64,000 nucleotides of DNA, from the NCBI GenBank assembly GCA_032622095.1, contig CP136063.1:37980106-38044105 (forward strand). Reading direction: 5' to 3'. Below, piece by piece: positions 37,847-50,993 of this stretch; positions within the stretch are counted from its first letter, which is position 1, and every line of letters starts with the position of its first letter. This DNA is from Siphonodentalium dalli. Lineage: Eukaryota > Mollusca > Scaphopoda > Gadilida > Siphonodentaliidae. Made by a program: the position numbers and the translations under genes. Under the pieces are notes generated by a model, which was not told the DNA's origin, made no database searches, and saw only the letters and a list, made by a program, of their open reading frames with translations.

Positions 37847-38906
37847 ATGACTCACCAACGTCATTCCCACAAACAAACTTCTGCATTAGATGTATTGGGT
37901 TCCATTTTGTCTGAAAACACTCAGATCATTTTCCATTTGTGTGGGCATGGTGGCGGCCTAATTACCAATTTACGTGTTATGTATACATTGGACTTTGGAA
38001 ACAATTCGACCTTTCAGATCAACAGATTAAGGTAACTCAATTTATTTTTACTTTATAGCTCGATTCATTATTATCGTTAATATTTATATCTATGCTCGAC
38101 CTATTTTGGTATTATATCGGATTAACGATAAATCCAATTCATATATAACAAGGGAATACAAAATAACAATTACCTACTCACATATATAATATGTATATAC
38201 ACGTAACAAATAGGATAATACCGACGTGTTTTGGTGCACCATCGCGCGTGATCAATCGTTTGAAAATCTACGTGTGCTTGATTTCGAGGTTACATTTGGC
38301 CCTTTTTTAGCTGGGGTGTAGCTTGGTAATTTTGAGCTGCACGGTTCTTTCTCTAGTGATCACATAAGGTCGGGAGCATAAAGAACCGAAACCACCAATA
38401 AACGTTCTGATTTAAGTTCGTTTAACTAGAGATGCTCTCCTTGATGACCTGGCTACATTTATTTATCGATTCCCAACATTTTAAGATACCATTTTCGGCA
38501 TGATCGTAGTAAACCTTTTCCAAATTATTAAATGTTATGTTTCCTCCATGTTATCAAGCCACGCCGAAAATCAAACATTAGGCTAAATCACGAGGTTGTA
38601 CAAAATCTGTAACTTGAAATATAGGCCTACTGTGTGGTTCTGTATAGAATACAATAAAAATATACAATATAAAAAGAACCCATTTATAAAGAGCGTTACT
38701 CTATGTGTTATATATGCATATCTCCTTACAATACTTTATGTTTATGTAGGTTTTTTTCCCCACTGTTTATATCCCACCTGGAACTGATATTATTGTCTTC
38801 GGTTTTCCTCGTATAATATTGTATATAAACGGTTCTCATTTCTTTAAGTGCCATATATGCACATTTCAAAAATATGGAAACAACGGTACCTCCGATGGCT
38901 CAATAA
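37847..38906 (+). pseudogene. Two-exon ORF of array unit 4, frameshifted
   Basis: Exon 1 (37,847-38,031) and its donor are intact. After the acceptor the T-run is seven long instead of the usual four or five, which adds two bases relative to unit 5 and throws exon 2 (from 38,750) out of frame to an early stop. The remaining exon 2 sequence is otherwise conserved to the usual stop at 38,906. If the model is right, this copy is broken. If the ORF is not a gene, it is simply a homopolymer variant. Confidence 0.25.
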
Positions 38907-40207
38907 AACAATAAAACCTTGCCAGGATAGTGTGTGGATTTCAACAATGCTATGTGTTGTTTACTCTCCGAAACTTAGCCACATTACCAAACACATTCAT
39001 TCAAATGGCGGTTGTTTGGCGGTTTACATGCGATGTGTTAAGCATATTGTTAATATTATTATCTGGGACCCAAGCGGCCATATACACGCATGCTAATACA
39101 TGGATGTGTATTGTTTGACTACCAGTGGATATATACAAATTATCGGGCGCCCCAACTCCCATGCGACATACATATATTTACATATCAAAATCAATATGTA
39201 ATCATAGAATATACCCCAAATTTCTAGCGGAGCGTGCGCATTATGGTTTTGATCTGTCCGACCATCTGTCCATCCATCATTCGGTCTTGGTCTATATGTG
39301 GTGGCTTAAGATAAGTATCAACTGGAAAACTATAATCTAGTGTTTGGGTTTTCTAACACAGAGTGCAGGCCGGGGCCGCATGTTCGGGAACACCCCCACC
39401 CTCTTTGTGTTGGGATTTCCTTCTATGTACGGCATTGATAAGTCCCAACTGATTTTACTGGGATTACTGGCCCGGTGTGCAGGTTGGGTTCGAGCTTGTA
39501 GTCCTACCCAAGGGTTTTACAAGTGTTATCACATCGGGATATTACTTCTGAGTCAATATATGATGCCCATAAAAAACGTTTAATTTATTAGTTTTTACAC
39601 GGGAATATGAAAAGATCGGTTAATCCAAGGAAGTCTAGACGTATATTCTATACATGTGCTACTCTTATCATGACATTTTGTAAACTGCCACAAGGTAGAC
39701 TGCTCTGGACATCACTAGTGAAGTTTCCACTATCGAAGTTCAAGACAGGGGTGCCTCTATATGTGGGACCGGGGTGCGTGCATACACCTGCTCATATATT
39801 ATGGGTATCACAAAACTATTATGATATGGAACTCGTTCTTCCTGGCAACAATATATAGAGGAGTCTTTCGACCATTCGACGTTCGACAGTTAATAATAAC
39901 TTATAGTTTTTAGGGACAACCCTTAAATTATATTTAGTTATATTAAATTTTGAGTTTGACTGCTTTTTATTATTTGGTTTTCCTTATTTTGCCTAGACAT
40001 ACCTTGGGCTACAATATATTGATGTACATAACAATCCATGTCATAGTAACACTACCCTTGTTCTGGATACAGCAGTAATATATTTAATTTAACCCGTAAA
40101 TGATGGGCAATGGGGGTAACTAACTTTGATTATTTGTATGACATGATGGTACGAGAGGGGTTAACGAGCACCTACCTAAGACGTCGCGCGCCAATTACGT
40201 CATACTG

Positions 40208-41273
40208 ATGACTCACCAACGTCATTACCACAAACAAACTTCTGCATTAGATGTATTGGGTTCCATTTTGTCTGAAAACACTCAGATCATTTTCCATTTG
40301 TGTGGGCATGGTGGCGGCCTAATTACCAATTTACGTGTTATGTATACATTGGACTTTGGAAACAATTCGACCTTTCAGATCAACAGATTAAGGTAACTCA
40401 ATTTATTTTTACTTTATAGCTCGATTCATTATTATCGTTAATATTTATATCTATGCTCGACCTATTTTGGTATTATATCGGATTAACGATAAATCCAATT
40501 CATATATAACAAGGGAATACAAAATAACAATTAACTACTCACATTTATAATATGTATATACACGTAACAAATAGGATAATACCGACGTGTTTTGGTGCAC
40601 CATCGCGCGCGATCAATCGTTTGAAAATCTACGTGTGCTTGATTTCGAGGTTACATTTGGCCCGTTTTTAGCTGGGGTGTAGCTTGGTAATTTTGAGCTG
40701 CACGGTTCTTTCTCTAGTGATCACATAAGGTCGGGAGCATAAAGAACCGAAACCACAAATAAACGTTCTCATTTAAGTTCGTTTAACTAGAGATGCTCTC
40801 CCTGATGACCTGGCTACATTTATTTATCGATTCCCAACATTTTAAGATACCATTTTCGGCATGATCGTAGTAAACCTTTTCCAAATTATTAAATGTTATG
40901 TTTCCTCCATGTTATCAAGCCACGCCGACAATCAAACATTAGGCTAAATCACGAGGTTGTACAAAATTTGTAACTTGAAATATAGGCCTACTGTGTGGTT
41001 CTGTATAGAATATAATAAAAATATAAAATATAAAAAGAACCCATTTATAAAGAGCGTTACAATATGTGTTATATATGCATATCTCCTTACAATACTTTAT
41101 GTTTATGTAGGTTTTTCCCCACTGTTTATATCCCACCTGGAACTGATATTATTGTCTTCGGTTTTCCCCGTATAATATTGTATATAAACGGTTCTCATTT
41201 CTTTAAGTGCCATATATGCACATTTCAAAAAGATGGAAACAACGGTACCTCCGATGGCTCAATAAAACAATAA
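40208..41273 (+). CDS. Possible two-exon ORF, array unit 5
   Basis: Exon 1 is 40,208-40,392 and exon 2 is 41,111-41,273, in frame over 115 codons. It differs from units 2 and 3 by a Ser to Tyr change in exon 1 (RHYHK), and by Val to Phe and Cys to Phe changes in exon 2 (FFPTV and VFGFP). Exon 1 is otherwise the most constant part of the unit. Confidence 0.25.
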
Positions 41274-42563
41274 AACCTTGCCAGGATAGTGTGTGGATTT
41301 CAACAATGCTATGTGTTGTTTACTCTCCGAAACTTAGCCACATTACCAAACACATTCATTCAAATGGCGGTTGTTTGGCGGTTTACATGCGATGTGTTAA
41401 GCATATTGTTAATATTATTATCTGGGAACCAAGCGGCCATATACACGCATGCTAATACATGGATGTGTATTGTTTGACTACCAGTGGATATATACAAATT
41501 ATCGGGCGCCCCAACTCCCGTGCGACATACATATATTTACATATCAAAATCAATATGTAATCATAGAATATACCCAAAATTTCTAGCGGAGCGTGCGCAT
41601 TATGGTTTTGATCTGTCCGACCGTCTGTCCATCCATCATTCGGTCTTGGTTTATGTGTGGTGGCTTGAGATAAGTATCAACTGGAAAACTATAATCTAGT
41701 GTTTGGGTTTTCTAACACAGAGTGCATGCCGGGGCCGCACGTTCGGGAACCCCCCCCCCCCTTTGTGTTGGGATTTCCTTCTATGTACGGCATTGATAAG
41801 TCCCAACTGATTTTACTGGGATTACTGGCCCGGTGTGCAGGTTGGGTTCGAGCTTGTAGTCCTACCCGAGGGTTTTACATGTGTTATCACATCGGGATAT
41901 TACTTCTGAGTCAATATATGATGCCCATAAAAAACGTTTAATTTATTAGTTTTTACACGGGAATATGAAAAGATCGGTTAATCCAAAGAAGTCTAAACGT
42001 ATATTCTATACTTGTGTTACTCTTATCTTGACATTTTGTAAACTGCCGCAAGGTAGACTGCTCTGGACATCACTAGTGAAGTTTCCACTATCGAAGTTCA
42101 AGACAGGGGTGCCTCTATATGTGGGACCGGGGTGCGTGCATCCACCTGCTCATATATTATGGGTATCACAAAACTATTATGATATGGAACTCGTTCTTCC
42201 TGGCAACCCGCTATAGAGGAGTCTTTCGACCATTCGACGTTTGACAGTTAATAATAACTTATAGTTTTTAGGGACAACCCCTAAATTATATTTAGTTATA
42301 TTAAATTTTGAGTTTGACTGCTTTTTATTATTTTGTTTTCCTTATTGTGCCTAGACATACCTTGGGCTACAATATATTGATGTTCATAACAATCCATGTC
42401 ATAGTAACACTACCCTTGTTCTGGATACATCAGTAATATATTTAATTTAAACCGTAAATGATGGGCAAGGGGGTAACTAACTTTGATTATTTGTATGACA
42501 TGATGGGCGAGAGGGGTTAACGAGCACCTAACTAAGACGTCGCGCGCCAATTACGTCATACTG

Positions 42564-42748
42564 ATGACTCACCAACGTCATTCCCACAAACAAACTTCTG
42601 CATTAGATGTATTGGGTTCCATTTTGTCTGAAAACACTCAGATCATTTTCCATTTGTGTGGGCATGGTGGCGGCCTAATTACCAATTTACGTGTTATGTA
42701 TACATTGGACTTTGGAAACAATTCGACCTTTCAGATCAACAGATTAAG
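42564..42748 (+). pseudogene. Orphan first exon in the deleted array unit 6
   Basis: Exon 1 and its donor are present, but the region that would hold exon 2 is missing. The unit jumps at 43,000/43,001 from GTGCTTGATT to AATTTATTAG, removing the equivalent of 40,645-41,939 of unit 5 (about 1,295 bp). The copy cannot make the spliced ORF. Confidence 0.3.
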
Positions 42749-43133
42749 GTAACTCAATTTATTTTTACTTTATAGCTCGATTCATTATTATCGTTAATAT
42801 TTATATCTATGCTCAACATATTTTGGTATTATATCGGATTAACGATAAATCCAATTCATATATAACAAGGGAATACAAAATAACAATTACCTACTCACAT
42901 ATATAATATGTATATACACGTAACAAATAGGATAATACCGACGTATTTTGGTGCACCATCGCGCGCGATCAATCGTTTGAAAATCTAGGTGTGCTTGATT
43001 AATTTATTAGTTTTTACATGGGAATATGAAAAGATCGGTTAATCCAAGGAAGTTTAGACGTATATTCTATACCTGTGTTACTCTTATCTTGACATTTTGT
43101 AAACTGCCGCAAGGTAGACTGCTCTGGACATCA

Positions 43134-44211
43134 AAATAAAAATAATATATATACAAGGCCAAGGAATCAGACATTAAGTTAGATTTAAAGGAGCAGACAC
43201 CGGCATCGTTGAAAGTACAAAGTCAAAAGTATAGTGACTACAAATCTATATTAGATATTAGGGCGAACAATATTGTTATTATTGGGTGCATGGAGGAATT
43301 TAGTTGGTAATAAGTACCAACAGTTTAAAGGCATGTCAAAACTACGCTCAATTGTAAATATTTAAATATTGATTCGGGACGCAACAATCGGCGACAAACA
43401 AACACAAATGATTTCGCCATCCAGAGTCAGTGAGTTTAATTAATGTACCAGAATGACGATAATGTATGTAAATTAGATCCTTTTCTACCTAAGGTTACAT
43501 CACACCTGGTCGGCGCCCGACAGTGAATGGCTAATATACCGCTATTTCGTGATTATAGAGATCCATCAGTTAACCGCAAAAGTGGTATATCACACACTTT
43601 ATTCGGCCGCGGCCCCAATCATTGTTTCGACCTATTATTTATTGACCGGGTTATCGTCAGGGGCGCTGGTAATTATGTGAGAACCAAACTTATGTACTAG
43701 CAAAAGCTATAAAAATACTAGTAATATCAGCCGATCTCAAAACCAATCAATATGGCGATGGTCGCATGTAGATCATTCACAAGTGATAACAGCTGAGCCA
43801 AAATTTCAATCTCTGTGACGAGACATAGGTGGATTAACCACGGTTAGGCTGTATCAGCTGAGCGAGGAATATGCATCGCTCTATGGCGGGGCTTTACAAC
43901 TTCATTAACACCAATATATCAGGTTGAATAACACGGGTGCGAAATGGCCGTTGGCTTACTAGTACACTCAAAACCAAACACGATATACTTTGAGAACTGT
44001 TAGTTATTTTGTTGCTTCATTTGTGTGACGTCACACCCGGTACATCACAGAAACAATCCGACGCACAACTCAGATGAAAAGTAATTGTCACTTTGTTGCA
44101 ATATCTTATTAGCACGTGCACCGATTTCTGAGAATATCTGACGTCATTCATGTTACGATTTTTTTGGAGAAACTGAAATGTCTGACTGAATAGGGCCTGT
44201 TACGATATAAA
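43134..44211. other. Gene-free stretch, 43.1-44.2 kb
   Basis: Unique-looking DNA after the 2.35-kb array. I see no exon, RNA gene or repeat that I can support. Confidence 0.4.
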
Positions 44212-44603
44212 GCAAACAAAGCGATACACTGTAAGATTATTGTTTTTGTCATGTATGGGCTGGTTGGGGGATATCCTGACCTGGACTTCTCCCCCACCAC
44301 AAACCATGACACAAACATTTGTTTTTCTCGGAAGAAGTTAATTTCTCGCCATTTCACGACTATATAAAACAAAATAAGCAATAAAACCATACGATTATTT
44401 TTATCGTGTAGGTGCTGGGTGGAGAAAATATCCTCGTCTGGACATCTTCCCCACCACAAAACACTGACTCAAACAACTTTTACTTGGAAGAAGTTCATTT
44501 CTCGACGTTTCATGACTATACAAAGCAAAATAAGCAATAAAACCATGATTATTCTTGTCAAGTAGGCGATGGGTGGGAGAAGATATCCAGTTCTGGACAC
44601 TTT
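44212..44603. repeat. Diverged tandem repeat of about 160 bp (two and a half copies)
   Basis: The series GATTATT-TTGTC-GTAGG-GGGTGG-GATATCC-CTGGAC-TTCTCCCCCACCACAAA recurs at about 44,231, 44,392 and 44,547. The ATTTCTCGCCATTTCACGAC and AAAATAAGCAATAAAACCAT parts are shared between copies 1 and 2. A minus-strand ORF of 103 codons runs through it but follows the repeat rather than a protein family. Confidence 0.7.
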
Positions 44604-45891
44604 AAAATAATGAAATTTATTAAAATTAAAATCTCGAAAAGCATTTTCTGGAAAATTGTTTCATGATCAAACGGTCATATAAGTGAAAACCAATTATTTT
44701 CACTTCAGCTGGTCAAATTCCGACCAAAGCAAACTGATACAGGTAAGCCATACCAGCAAACCGATTGAGATATCTGAGAATCGTCGGGTGATTTATTTCG
44801 CTCTCACCCCGACTCCGTGGGTATAATACGCGGGGAAATGAGTAAATTATTAACTTTGCGACTTCGACTTTAAATAGTTATTTTGGCCTAAATAACATAT
44901 TTATATCAATGGTTTGTCTTATTTATTTATCAACATTTAACACGTTCACTTCCGATTACATGTAGAACTATGAGATAACTCGTAGTTGGCATTGCACGTG
45001 CCCCTTTGATATTTTGTACACATGTGATCGGTATTTTTGGCTCAAAAGTGATGATCGTCGTCGCATCAATCGTAAAAAAAGGCAAATCCTTACATGCTTA
45101 CAGACTGTACATATTTACAACAGGGACGTTCTATTAATATATACTTGACTACATCATGTCATCTCTAGTCTGGCAAACAATGGGAACTTGCTCGTGTTTT
45201 GACAGGGAATTATATAACATTGAAACAAACAGTGCAGCTAATTTATCTTATTACCTGTCCCTCCGTAATACTTTACCGGTATTCAACAGTATGTGTAAGT
45301 CCCAGCGCGAGATTGCATCCATGAGATATGTCACTTTATTGAGCCGAGTTTGATTTGCATCCCTTACAATCATGGAATGAATTTATCATGGGTAATCCAT
45401 TCAATGTTTATTTCGATATCGACTCACACAAGTGACAAGAATAGTACAATCTCCAGTTGTGACCAACCCTTCTGTGCATCAGGTTATTTAGGAACACCAG
45501 ACAAACCCTTCTGTGCAGCAGATTATTAACAAGTAACACAGAATAGTTTCCCTGCTTAACGTTCCCCGTTATTATATTAACATCAACAGTTACGTCATGA
45601 TCAAACAATTGTCTACACATTTTTATATGATATATAAGAGAGAAATATATTCACCACATGCCTTGGGACCAGAAAACTAGCTTAGTACGTACTACTCTAT
45701 ACTAGCTTTAAATGCAAAGGCAACTCAATATATTTATCTATTATTATATTACTAGTATTGTTACCAGGCATTAAAGTGATGTGAAATCTGCTGATGCAGA
45801 TATTTGGCAGGAAAAGTAAATACTCTTGCTAAAATTGTTACATGTATTCCAGGGGAAGGGGTTGTAAAACACTTGGAGGAAGGAATGTGTG
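44604..45891. other. Gene-free stretch, 44.6-45.9 kb
   Basis: No supported gene. A short local duplication with AAACCCTTCTGTGCA-type words is seen at about 45,460-45,540. Confidence 0.4.
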
Positions 45892-46088
45892 TTTTTGCAT
45901 CTTGAATTTTTTACACCCACCCCCCAAATTTGGTCCAAAACCGCATAAAACTCGACTGATATAACTCATGTGACTGGGAGTGATCTCATTTAGTTCAAAT
46001 AACAATTTAACCTGTTTCAGAAGCTGTTTTAATTGAAAAAAAAGTTTTACAAATTGCTGATCATCTGTAAACCTAGGTCAGAATATAC
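45892..46088 (+). repeat. Dispersed repeat copy A (matches 54,016-54,262)
   Basis: Shares with the copy at 54 kb the ordered blocks CACCCCCCAAATTTGG-type, AAACCGCATAAA, CTACTGATAT-type, CATGTGACTGGGA, AGTTCAAATAACA, AAGCTGTTTTAATTGA and CATCTGTAAACCTAGGTCA. Both copies are in the same orientation and diverged. No coding capacity. Confidence 0.7.
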
Positions 46089-47984
46089 AACCTAAAACCA
46101 GCAAATTCCGAAAATATATCTGAAATATCCGACTAAAATTGTCTAAGCCAAAACCGGACGCTTATTAATAAACAATGCTAATAATTATTATTTACAGGAA
46201 GCGAACGGACGAGAGATAGTGCGAGAAGGCCAGAGCGAACGAGCAGAAGACATAAAACATTAAAAGTATGTACATAAGAAACACATAGTCCATTTAAACT
46301 ATTCTCACAACACATATGACAACATATGGCATCAGAATACATTCAGTCTATAACCACCCCCGTGTACGTGGTATCGCCAAAACCGAGGGTATCGCCAAAA
46401 CCGAGAATATGGGAAAGTCATTTTCACGTATATGATATGGGGATATGTTTGTTTCTCATCGTAAAACAGACATCGAGCATCGTACGTGTATGTCCACACG
46501 AAGCAGGAGTATTTATCCACCAGTTGTCAATCAGTTTTCCCAGATCAGACCATTAATTTGTTTTTGGCGAATTATTTCAATGGTGTTTTTGCTTTTGCTC
46601 ACTCAAATTTTCGAGAACATCCATTCACTAGTATAGTTCCTGGACTTCCACGCTTCCAAAACAAATGCCGGTATATAGTTGAATATGTCAATGAAGCATA
46701 GGATTTGACAGAATTTAAAAAATCCTTGTCGTTCTCAATATCCGCGCGATATGAAGGGACCACTGTCGGTCCAGAAAGATGCGAACGGCACAGATGAAGA
46801 TGCGACCAAACGCCGAGTTTCTGTGCAGTACATATGCGTATTACTTAAGGAGTTCTGATGAGTTTTCGAGTATTTTTATGTGTATCTGAGACTGATAAAT
46901 TGGACTGCGAATGTCATCTGAAATATGAATCCATAACATATTCGAAATATTGTGTGCATATATATTATGAATGTGTTTCAATTGAAATTAATTGAACATT
47001 CATCTCAGCATTCAGATTTGCGATTTCAAGAACGTGAATGAATGATAACACGCACGTGAATGCTGCCGTTCGCATATTAACCGATTCACTATATTGTTAA
47101 GCATTAAGCAGATACATTTCTTCAATGTTTCGTGGCCATTAATTGGCATAACCAACACATGTACCATATCCATGTACATAATATGCACCATACACATTGT
47201 CATACACGCACACGAAATCAATGTATGCCAATCACGAGTTGTCATTGTTAGGACCAGATACATATACACACATATACACACCAATATATTTCCCCATATC
47301 ACAAATGGCAACAGAACCGCAACCAAGATTATCTGGTTGATAAGTAATGAAGATGGCATACCATATTCATATATAGAGAGGTATATGATACTATGGCCAA
47401 CTTATTAACATATGCCCAGATGCTCAGATTAGCGCATAGAATACCTACCTAGTTTAACGATACATGTAATAACGACATCACTCTCGTATAGGTAACAGAC
47501 GGGCGTACGTACTTGCGACGTCACACATAATTTACAGTATACCGTGTGGGTAAAATTTGTACCGAATCAACGTTTTCGTGAAAAAACACGTGACTTCCGG
47601 CAGTGGTTTCACAAAATCGCGGAATCAGCAATGAAACGAATTTGCTACTTCGAATTTCCGATATGTGGCAATGGACAACTAAAGTATTTATGTATTTAAA
47701 AACACTAGGTTGTTATGAATATGTCCTGCAAAGGTTCACATTAGATCAGTTTCACGTGTTAGCTAACTGAAGGCAGTTACGGCGTCATGAAGTCAAAACG
47801 TCATCTGTCTCTGTGGCCAGAATCCAGACTTGACTGAACGTGTCATGTCGTCTTCGCTTAATCGCAATATAAAGGCTTTTATTAGCAAAGGCTGATAGGT
47901 TATATTAAGGCATATATAATTATCGAAGTCCACTGGCACCCAAAACGATATACATTATTAACGAACCAAAGACTTATTCGGAAA
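46089..47984. other. Gene-free stretch, 46.1-48.0 kb
   Basis: Apart from a 17-bp tandem duplication (GTATCGCCAAAACCGAG, about 46,370-46,403), I see no structure I can support. The ORFs of 60-115 codons on both strands look like chance frames. Confidence 0.4.
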
Positions 47985-48345
47985 AAGAAAAAAATGAGCG
48001 CCAGCAGCCATCTTGGATTTCAAAATTCATTCCATTAGCACAGACCACAGGCCGGAGTGTTGGTCTGATCATCATGAAATTTGTCATGAATGTTAACAAT
48101 GACATGTAGATGGGAACGAGTTATTTTGGGGTCATTCGACAAAAAAACGTTGCTGTCATCGGCCATCTTGGATTTTACTCTTTGCATGACTAAATCCTTT
48201 GACACAGGCTACAGGTTGTATCTTTTGTGGGATCATCATGAAATTTCTGATGGACGTTAACAATGACATGTAAATGGGAACCAGTCTTTTTGGGGTCATT
48301 CGGAAAAAAAATGGCTGCCAGCAGCCATCTTGGGTTTTACTCTTT
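47985..48345. repeat. Minisatellite of about 165 bp (two copies plus a third start)
   Basis: The blocks CAGCAGCCATCTTGGATTT, then GATCATCATGAAATTT, GTTAACAATGACATGTA, ATGGGAACGAG and TTTTGGGGTCATTCG recur in order. The start block is at about 48,000, 48,160 and 48,322. Confidence 0.75.
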
Positions 48346-48555
48346 GCGTAACTACATGTAGACCTTTCATCGATCCACTTTCCTAATCACTCCATTGACT
48401 GTAAAACATGAAATTATTCCCTTTCCAAGTTGAGCTACATTTGACAATTTCATTTTTTCTATTTTAACATGTCTATTAATTTTGGGCATACCACGAAAAA
48501 GCAAAAATATCAAAAATAGAATTGACGTGTATTAGTTGTGTGCCAGTATCCTGTG

Positions 48556-48645
48556 ACTAGGGGTGCCACGATTAATTGTGTAATCGATGAACTGTTGATA
48601 AAGTCGATTACCATTTCCGCAGTCGATTAATCTGCGTTATTTATT
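48556..48645 (+). mobile_element. Possible hAT-type element end
   Basis: TAGGGGTGCCACGATTAAT followed by alternating AATCGAT, GTCGATTA and AATCTGCG words resembles the ends of hAT non-autonomous elements. No matching right end or 8-bp duplication was found within the window, so this may be a fragment. Confidence 0.3.
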
Positions 48646-49861
48646 TCGGACGTTGGAAATGTCGGTTATTGTTGAATACGCTGATTTACAGTTTTACAGT
48701 TTAATCTACAACCGAGGGGTTTAACAACCTTTGAAAATGTATCAGAGATTCCGACAACATGGATACTAATATGACCATACAGCTGGCGTTATTGACGAAC
48801 CACAGCTAAACCAGTAGCATAAGCTATGATATATCTGTCTGTTTTAATCTTATAAAAATAACTTCCTAGATGCGTATGCCCATCACATAGGATTCACTTA
48901 GGCATTATATCGTGGTGTGACTATGATTAATTTCAAAACAGACATGCACAATGGTTCATCGAACGAGTGGGTCTTTTAGCTAGCAATTTCGAGTATAAAT
49001 GAGGTCAATCATACATCATGGTATGTGAGAAATCAGAGTCTAAATGCAAACAGACTACGAGCTCACCACCTCCGACTTAAAACTTGAGACCAAAAATAAA
49101 CGTTTAAAGGCCGTTCCTTTTGTACACACTATTATATAATTTAACCTCCCAACATCAAACTGGAAGTATTCAAAAGTCAAAACTGTTGGTTCTTGTTGAG
49201 AGGGAAGTATTTTACTGAAATGCACATTATATTATCAATCCGATTGGGATGTGTACTATACGAAGAAGCTTGTCGATTTCAACATGTTCATTTCATTCAT
49301 AAAATGTATTGTCAATTTAAACTAAACTCGATAAACAACGTCATCATGTAACTTTCACTCACCCAAACAAGTACATGTTGGTAATATCTCTAAGCATGAA
49401 GTATTACCTGTATATAACAGAACTGTATTTTACAAAGCACAAACAGACCGTATGGAATATGCACTATATTGATGTACATCTATTCAAACAACTAGCTCAG
49501 ACTATGTGGTGTTAATAGTGAACATACTACTGTACTGCCCTACATGTAAGTAATCGACAAAGTAACTGGGGTTATTAAGTATGCATTTAACGGTCATGTG
49601 ACTGCATTATATGCAGTATTAAAAGGAACCCAGGCTATATTCATTGACTGCTGATACACATACATACATGTAGCTAACTGCTAACTTTCGCACTTGTACT
49701 GGAAGTTACTGTTTCTTACCAGTTGTATTGATGATTACATGCGTTTTAACCACACACTCCTCTGAGTGGTTGTCTTGCATTTTATAGCCGCATTTAAAGT
49801 CCTTACCGCAAGTTGGTCTACCTGCCAATCCGGTTTAATGAGTCATTTATTCAGGTCAGTA

Positions 49862-50479
49862 CAGTGGGGCTTTTTTTAACAATACATGTATACTTGGTCG
49901 CGATACGATATGAGACGCGATACATAATCAGCGATACAATATGAATTGCGAAACATGATCAACAATACGTCACTGTACACTAAATATCAGGACCAACATG
50001 TACTGGAGATGCAGTTGTATACATGTAGTTAGCGACATGTACATGTTAGATGAATCAAATACACATAATTAAGGATGCTCCCTATCCGTGATTTTTTCAA
50101 AAATCTCAATTTCTAAAAGTGGTTTAAAATATACATTTGTCATGTACATGTACCATATATGTAGATCACTAGAGGGGTTGAATGAGGTATTTGCACAAAA
50201 AAAACACTGCATTATCCATCATTATCTACATTTAGCTTATTATACCAACAAGGGTCTGTACTCGGTCTACTAAATGAGCAGTTTTGAAAATTAAATTGTA
50301 CGTTGCCTTCTTAACATTTATACGGTACTTGAGAAGTTGAGAGAATATTGCTACATTTGCAGGTGTTGCTCTTATGCATATGCCCATCTTCAGAACTGAT
50401 ATGATTTCCCATACCACGATACATATGACGCAATACGATACATGTATTGTTTGAAATGTACATGTATAGCGGTACACTG
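49862..50479. mobile_element. Possible 618-bp element with related ends (CAGTG...CACTG)
   Basis: The left end CAGTGGGGCT is followed by AACAATACATGTAT and GCGATACGATATGAG-like words. The right end, read inversely, is CAGTGTACCGCT followed by AACAATACATGTATCG and GCGTCATATGTATCG. The terminal 60 bases are thus similar in inverse orientation. The flanking 8-mers (GGTCAGTA and GATTAACG) do not match, so transposition is not proven. Confidence 0.35.
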
Positions 50480-50653
50480 GATTAACGATGAATCTTTATA
50501 GGCCTAGAGATTAGTAGTAGATCTGTTATTGATCAATCTGATGAATATTCCAATAACCTCTTGGCACATTAGTTATTTTTAGTTCTATTATTTTAGTTCT
50601 ATTAAAATACATGTACATGTAGTGTAACATACATGTACATGTATTTTAGATCA

Positions 50654-50743
50654 CAACTAATCTGCTGCTCTCATGAGATTTCGTAACTAATCTGCTGTTC
50701 TCATGAGATTTCTTAACTAATCTGCTGCTCTCATGAGATTTCT
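50654..50743. repeat. 30-bp tandem repeat, three copies
   Basis: Unit TAACTAATCTGCTGCTCTCA plus TGAGATTTCT, repeated three times at 30-bp spacing with two or three substitutions. Confidence 0.9.
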
Positions 50744-50919
50744 TCTGTTGCTCGGGCTCTTATTGTGCGGAGTGTCATTATTGTAAGGATACACAGCAGC
50801 CAACATAATCGGCTACGGGAATCAGTACGGCTGAGGGAAATGGACCCTAATGGGACCCATCTACCCCACTACCGAAATCCCTGTTTTCCATTGTTTTATC
50901 TTATTTATTAATCATTTTT

Positions 50920-50993
50920 ATTATCTCCTATATATTCCCCCCGCATCCGCTAGAGATATCTCGGAACCTTATGTACACCAGTGTAACCTATAA
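50920..50993 (+). repeat. Inverted-repeat partner, left (matches 53,041-53,117)
   Basis: CTCCTATATATTCC, CCGCATCCGCTA, TCTCGGAACCTTAT and ACACCAGTGTAACCTA occur in this order and are mirrored at 53,041-53,117. This is either two opposite copies of one dispersed repeat, or the arms of a 2.2-kb structure. A related TGTGTAACCTATAGGG word is at about 53,478. Confidence 0.65.

Larger units (their letters stand above)
30487..43133 (+). repeat. Tandem array of 2.35-kb units (five full, one deleted)
   Basis: Direct repeats starting at 30,487, 32,837, 35,193, 37,544, 39,905 and 42,261, with unit lengths 2,350, 2,356, 2,351, 2,361 and 2,356 bp. Units are very similar; differences cluster in homopolymers (the C-run before CTTTGTGTTGGG, the T-run at about 31,693) and a few substitutions. 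Units 2 and 3 are the closest pair. The last copy lacks an internal segment and stops at GACATCA (43,133). The unit has no LTR, TIR or recognised enzyme. It carries a cluster of bZIP-type sites and a possible two-exon ORF, described separately. Confidence 0.95.

Noticed and set aside
44148-44459. 103-codon minus ORF
   Set aside because: It follows the 160-bp tandem repeat and has no recognisable protein feature.
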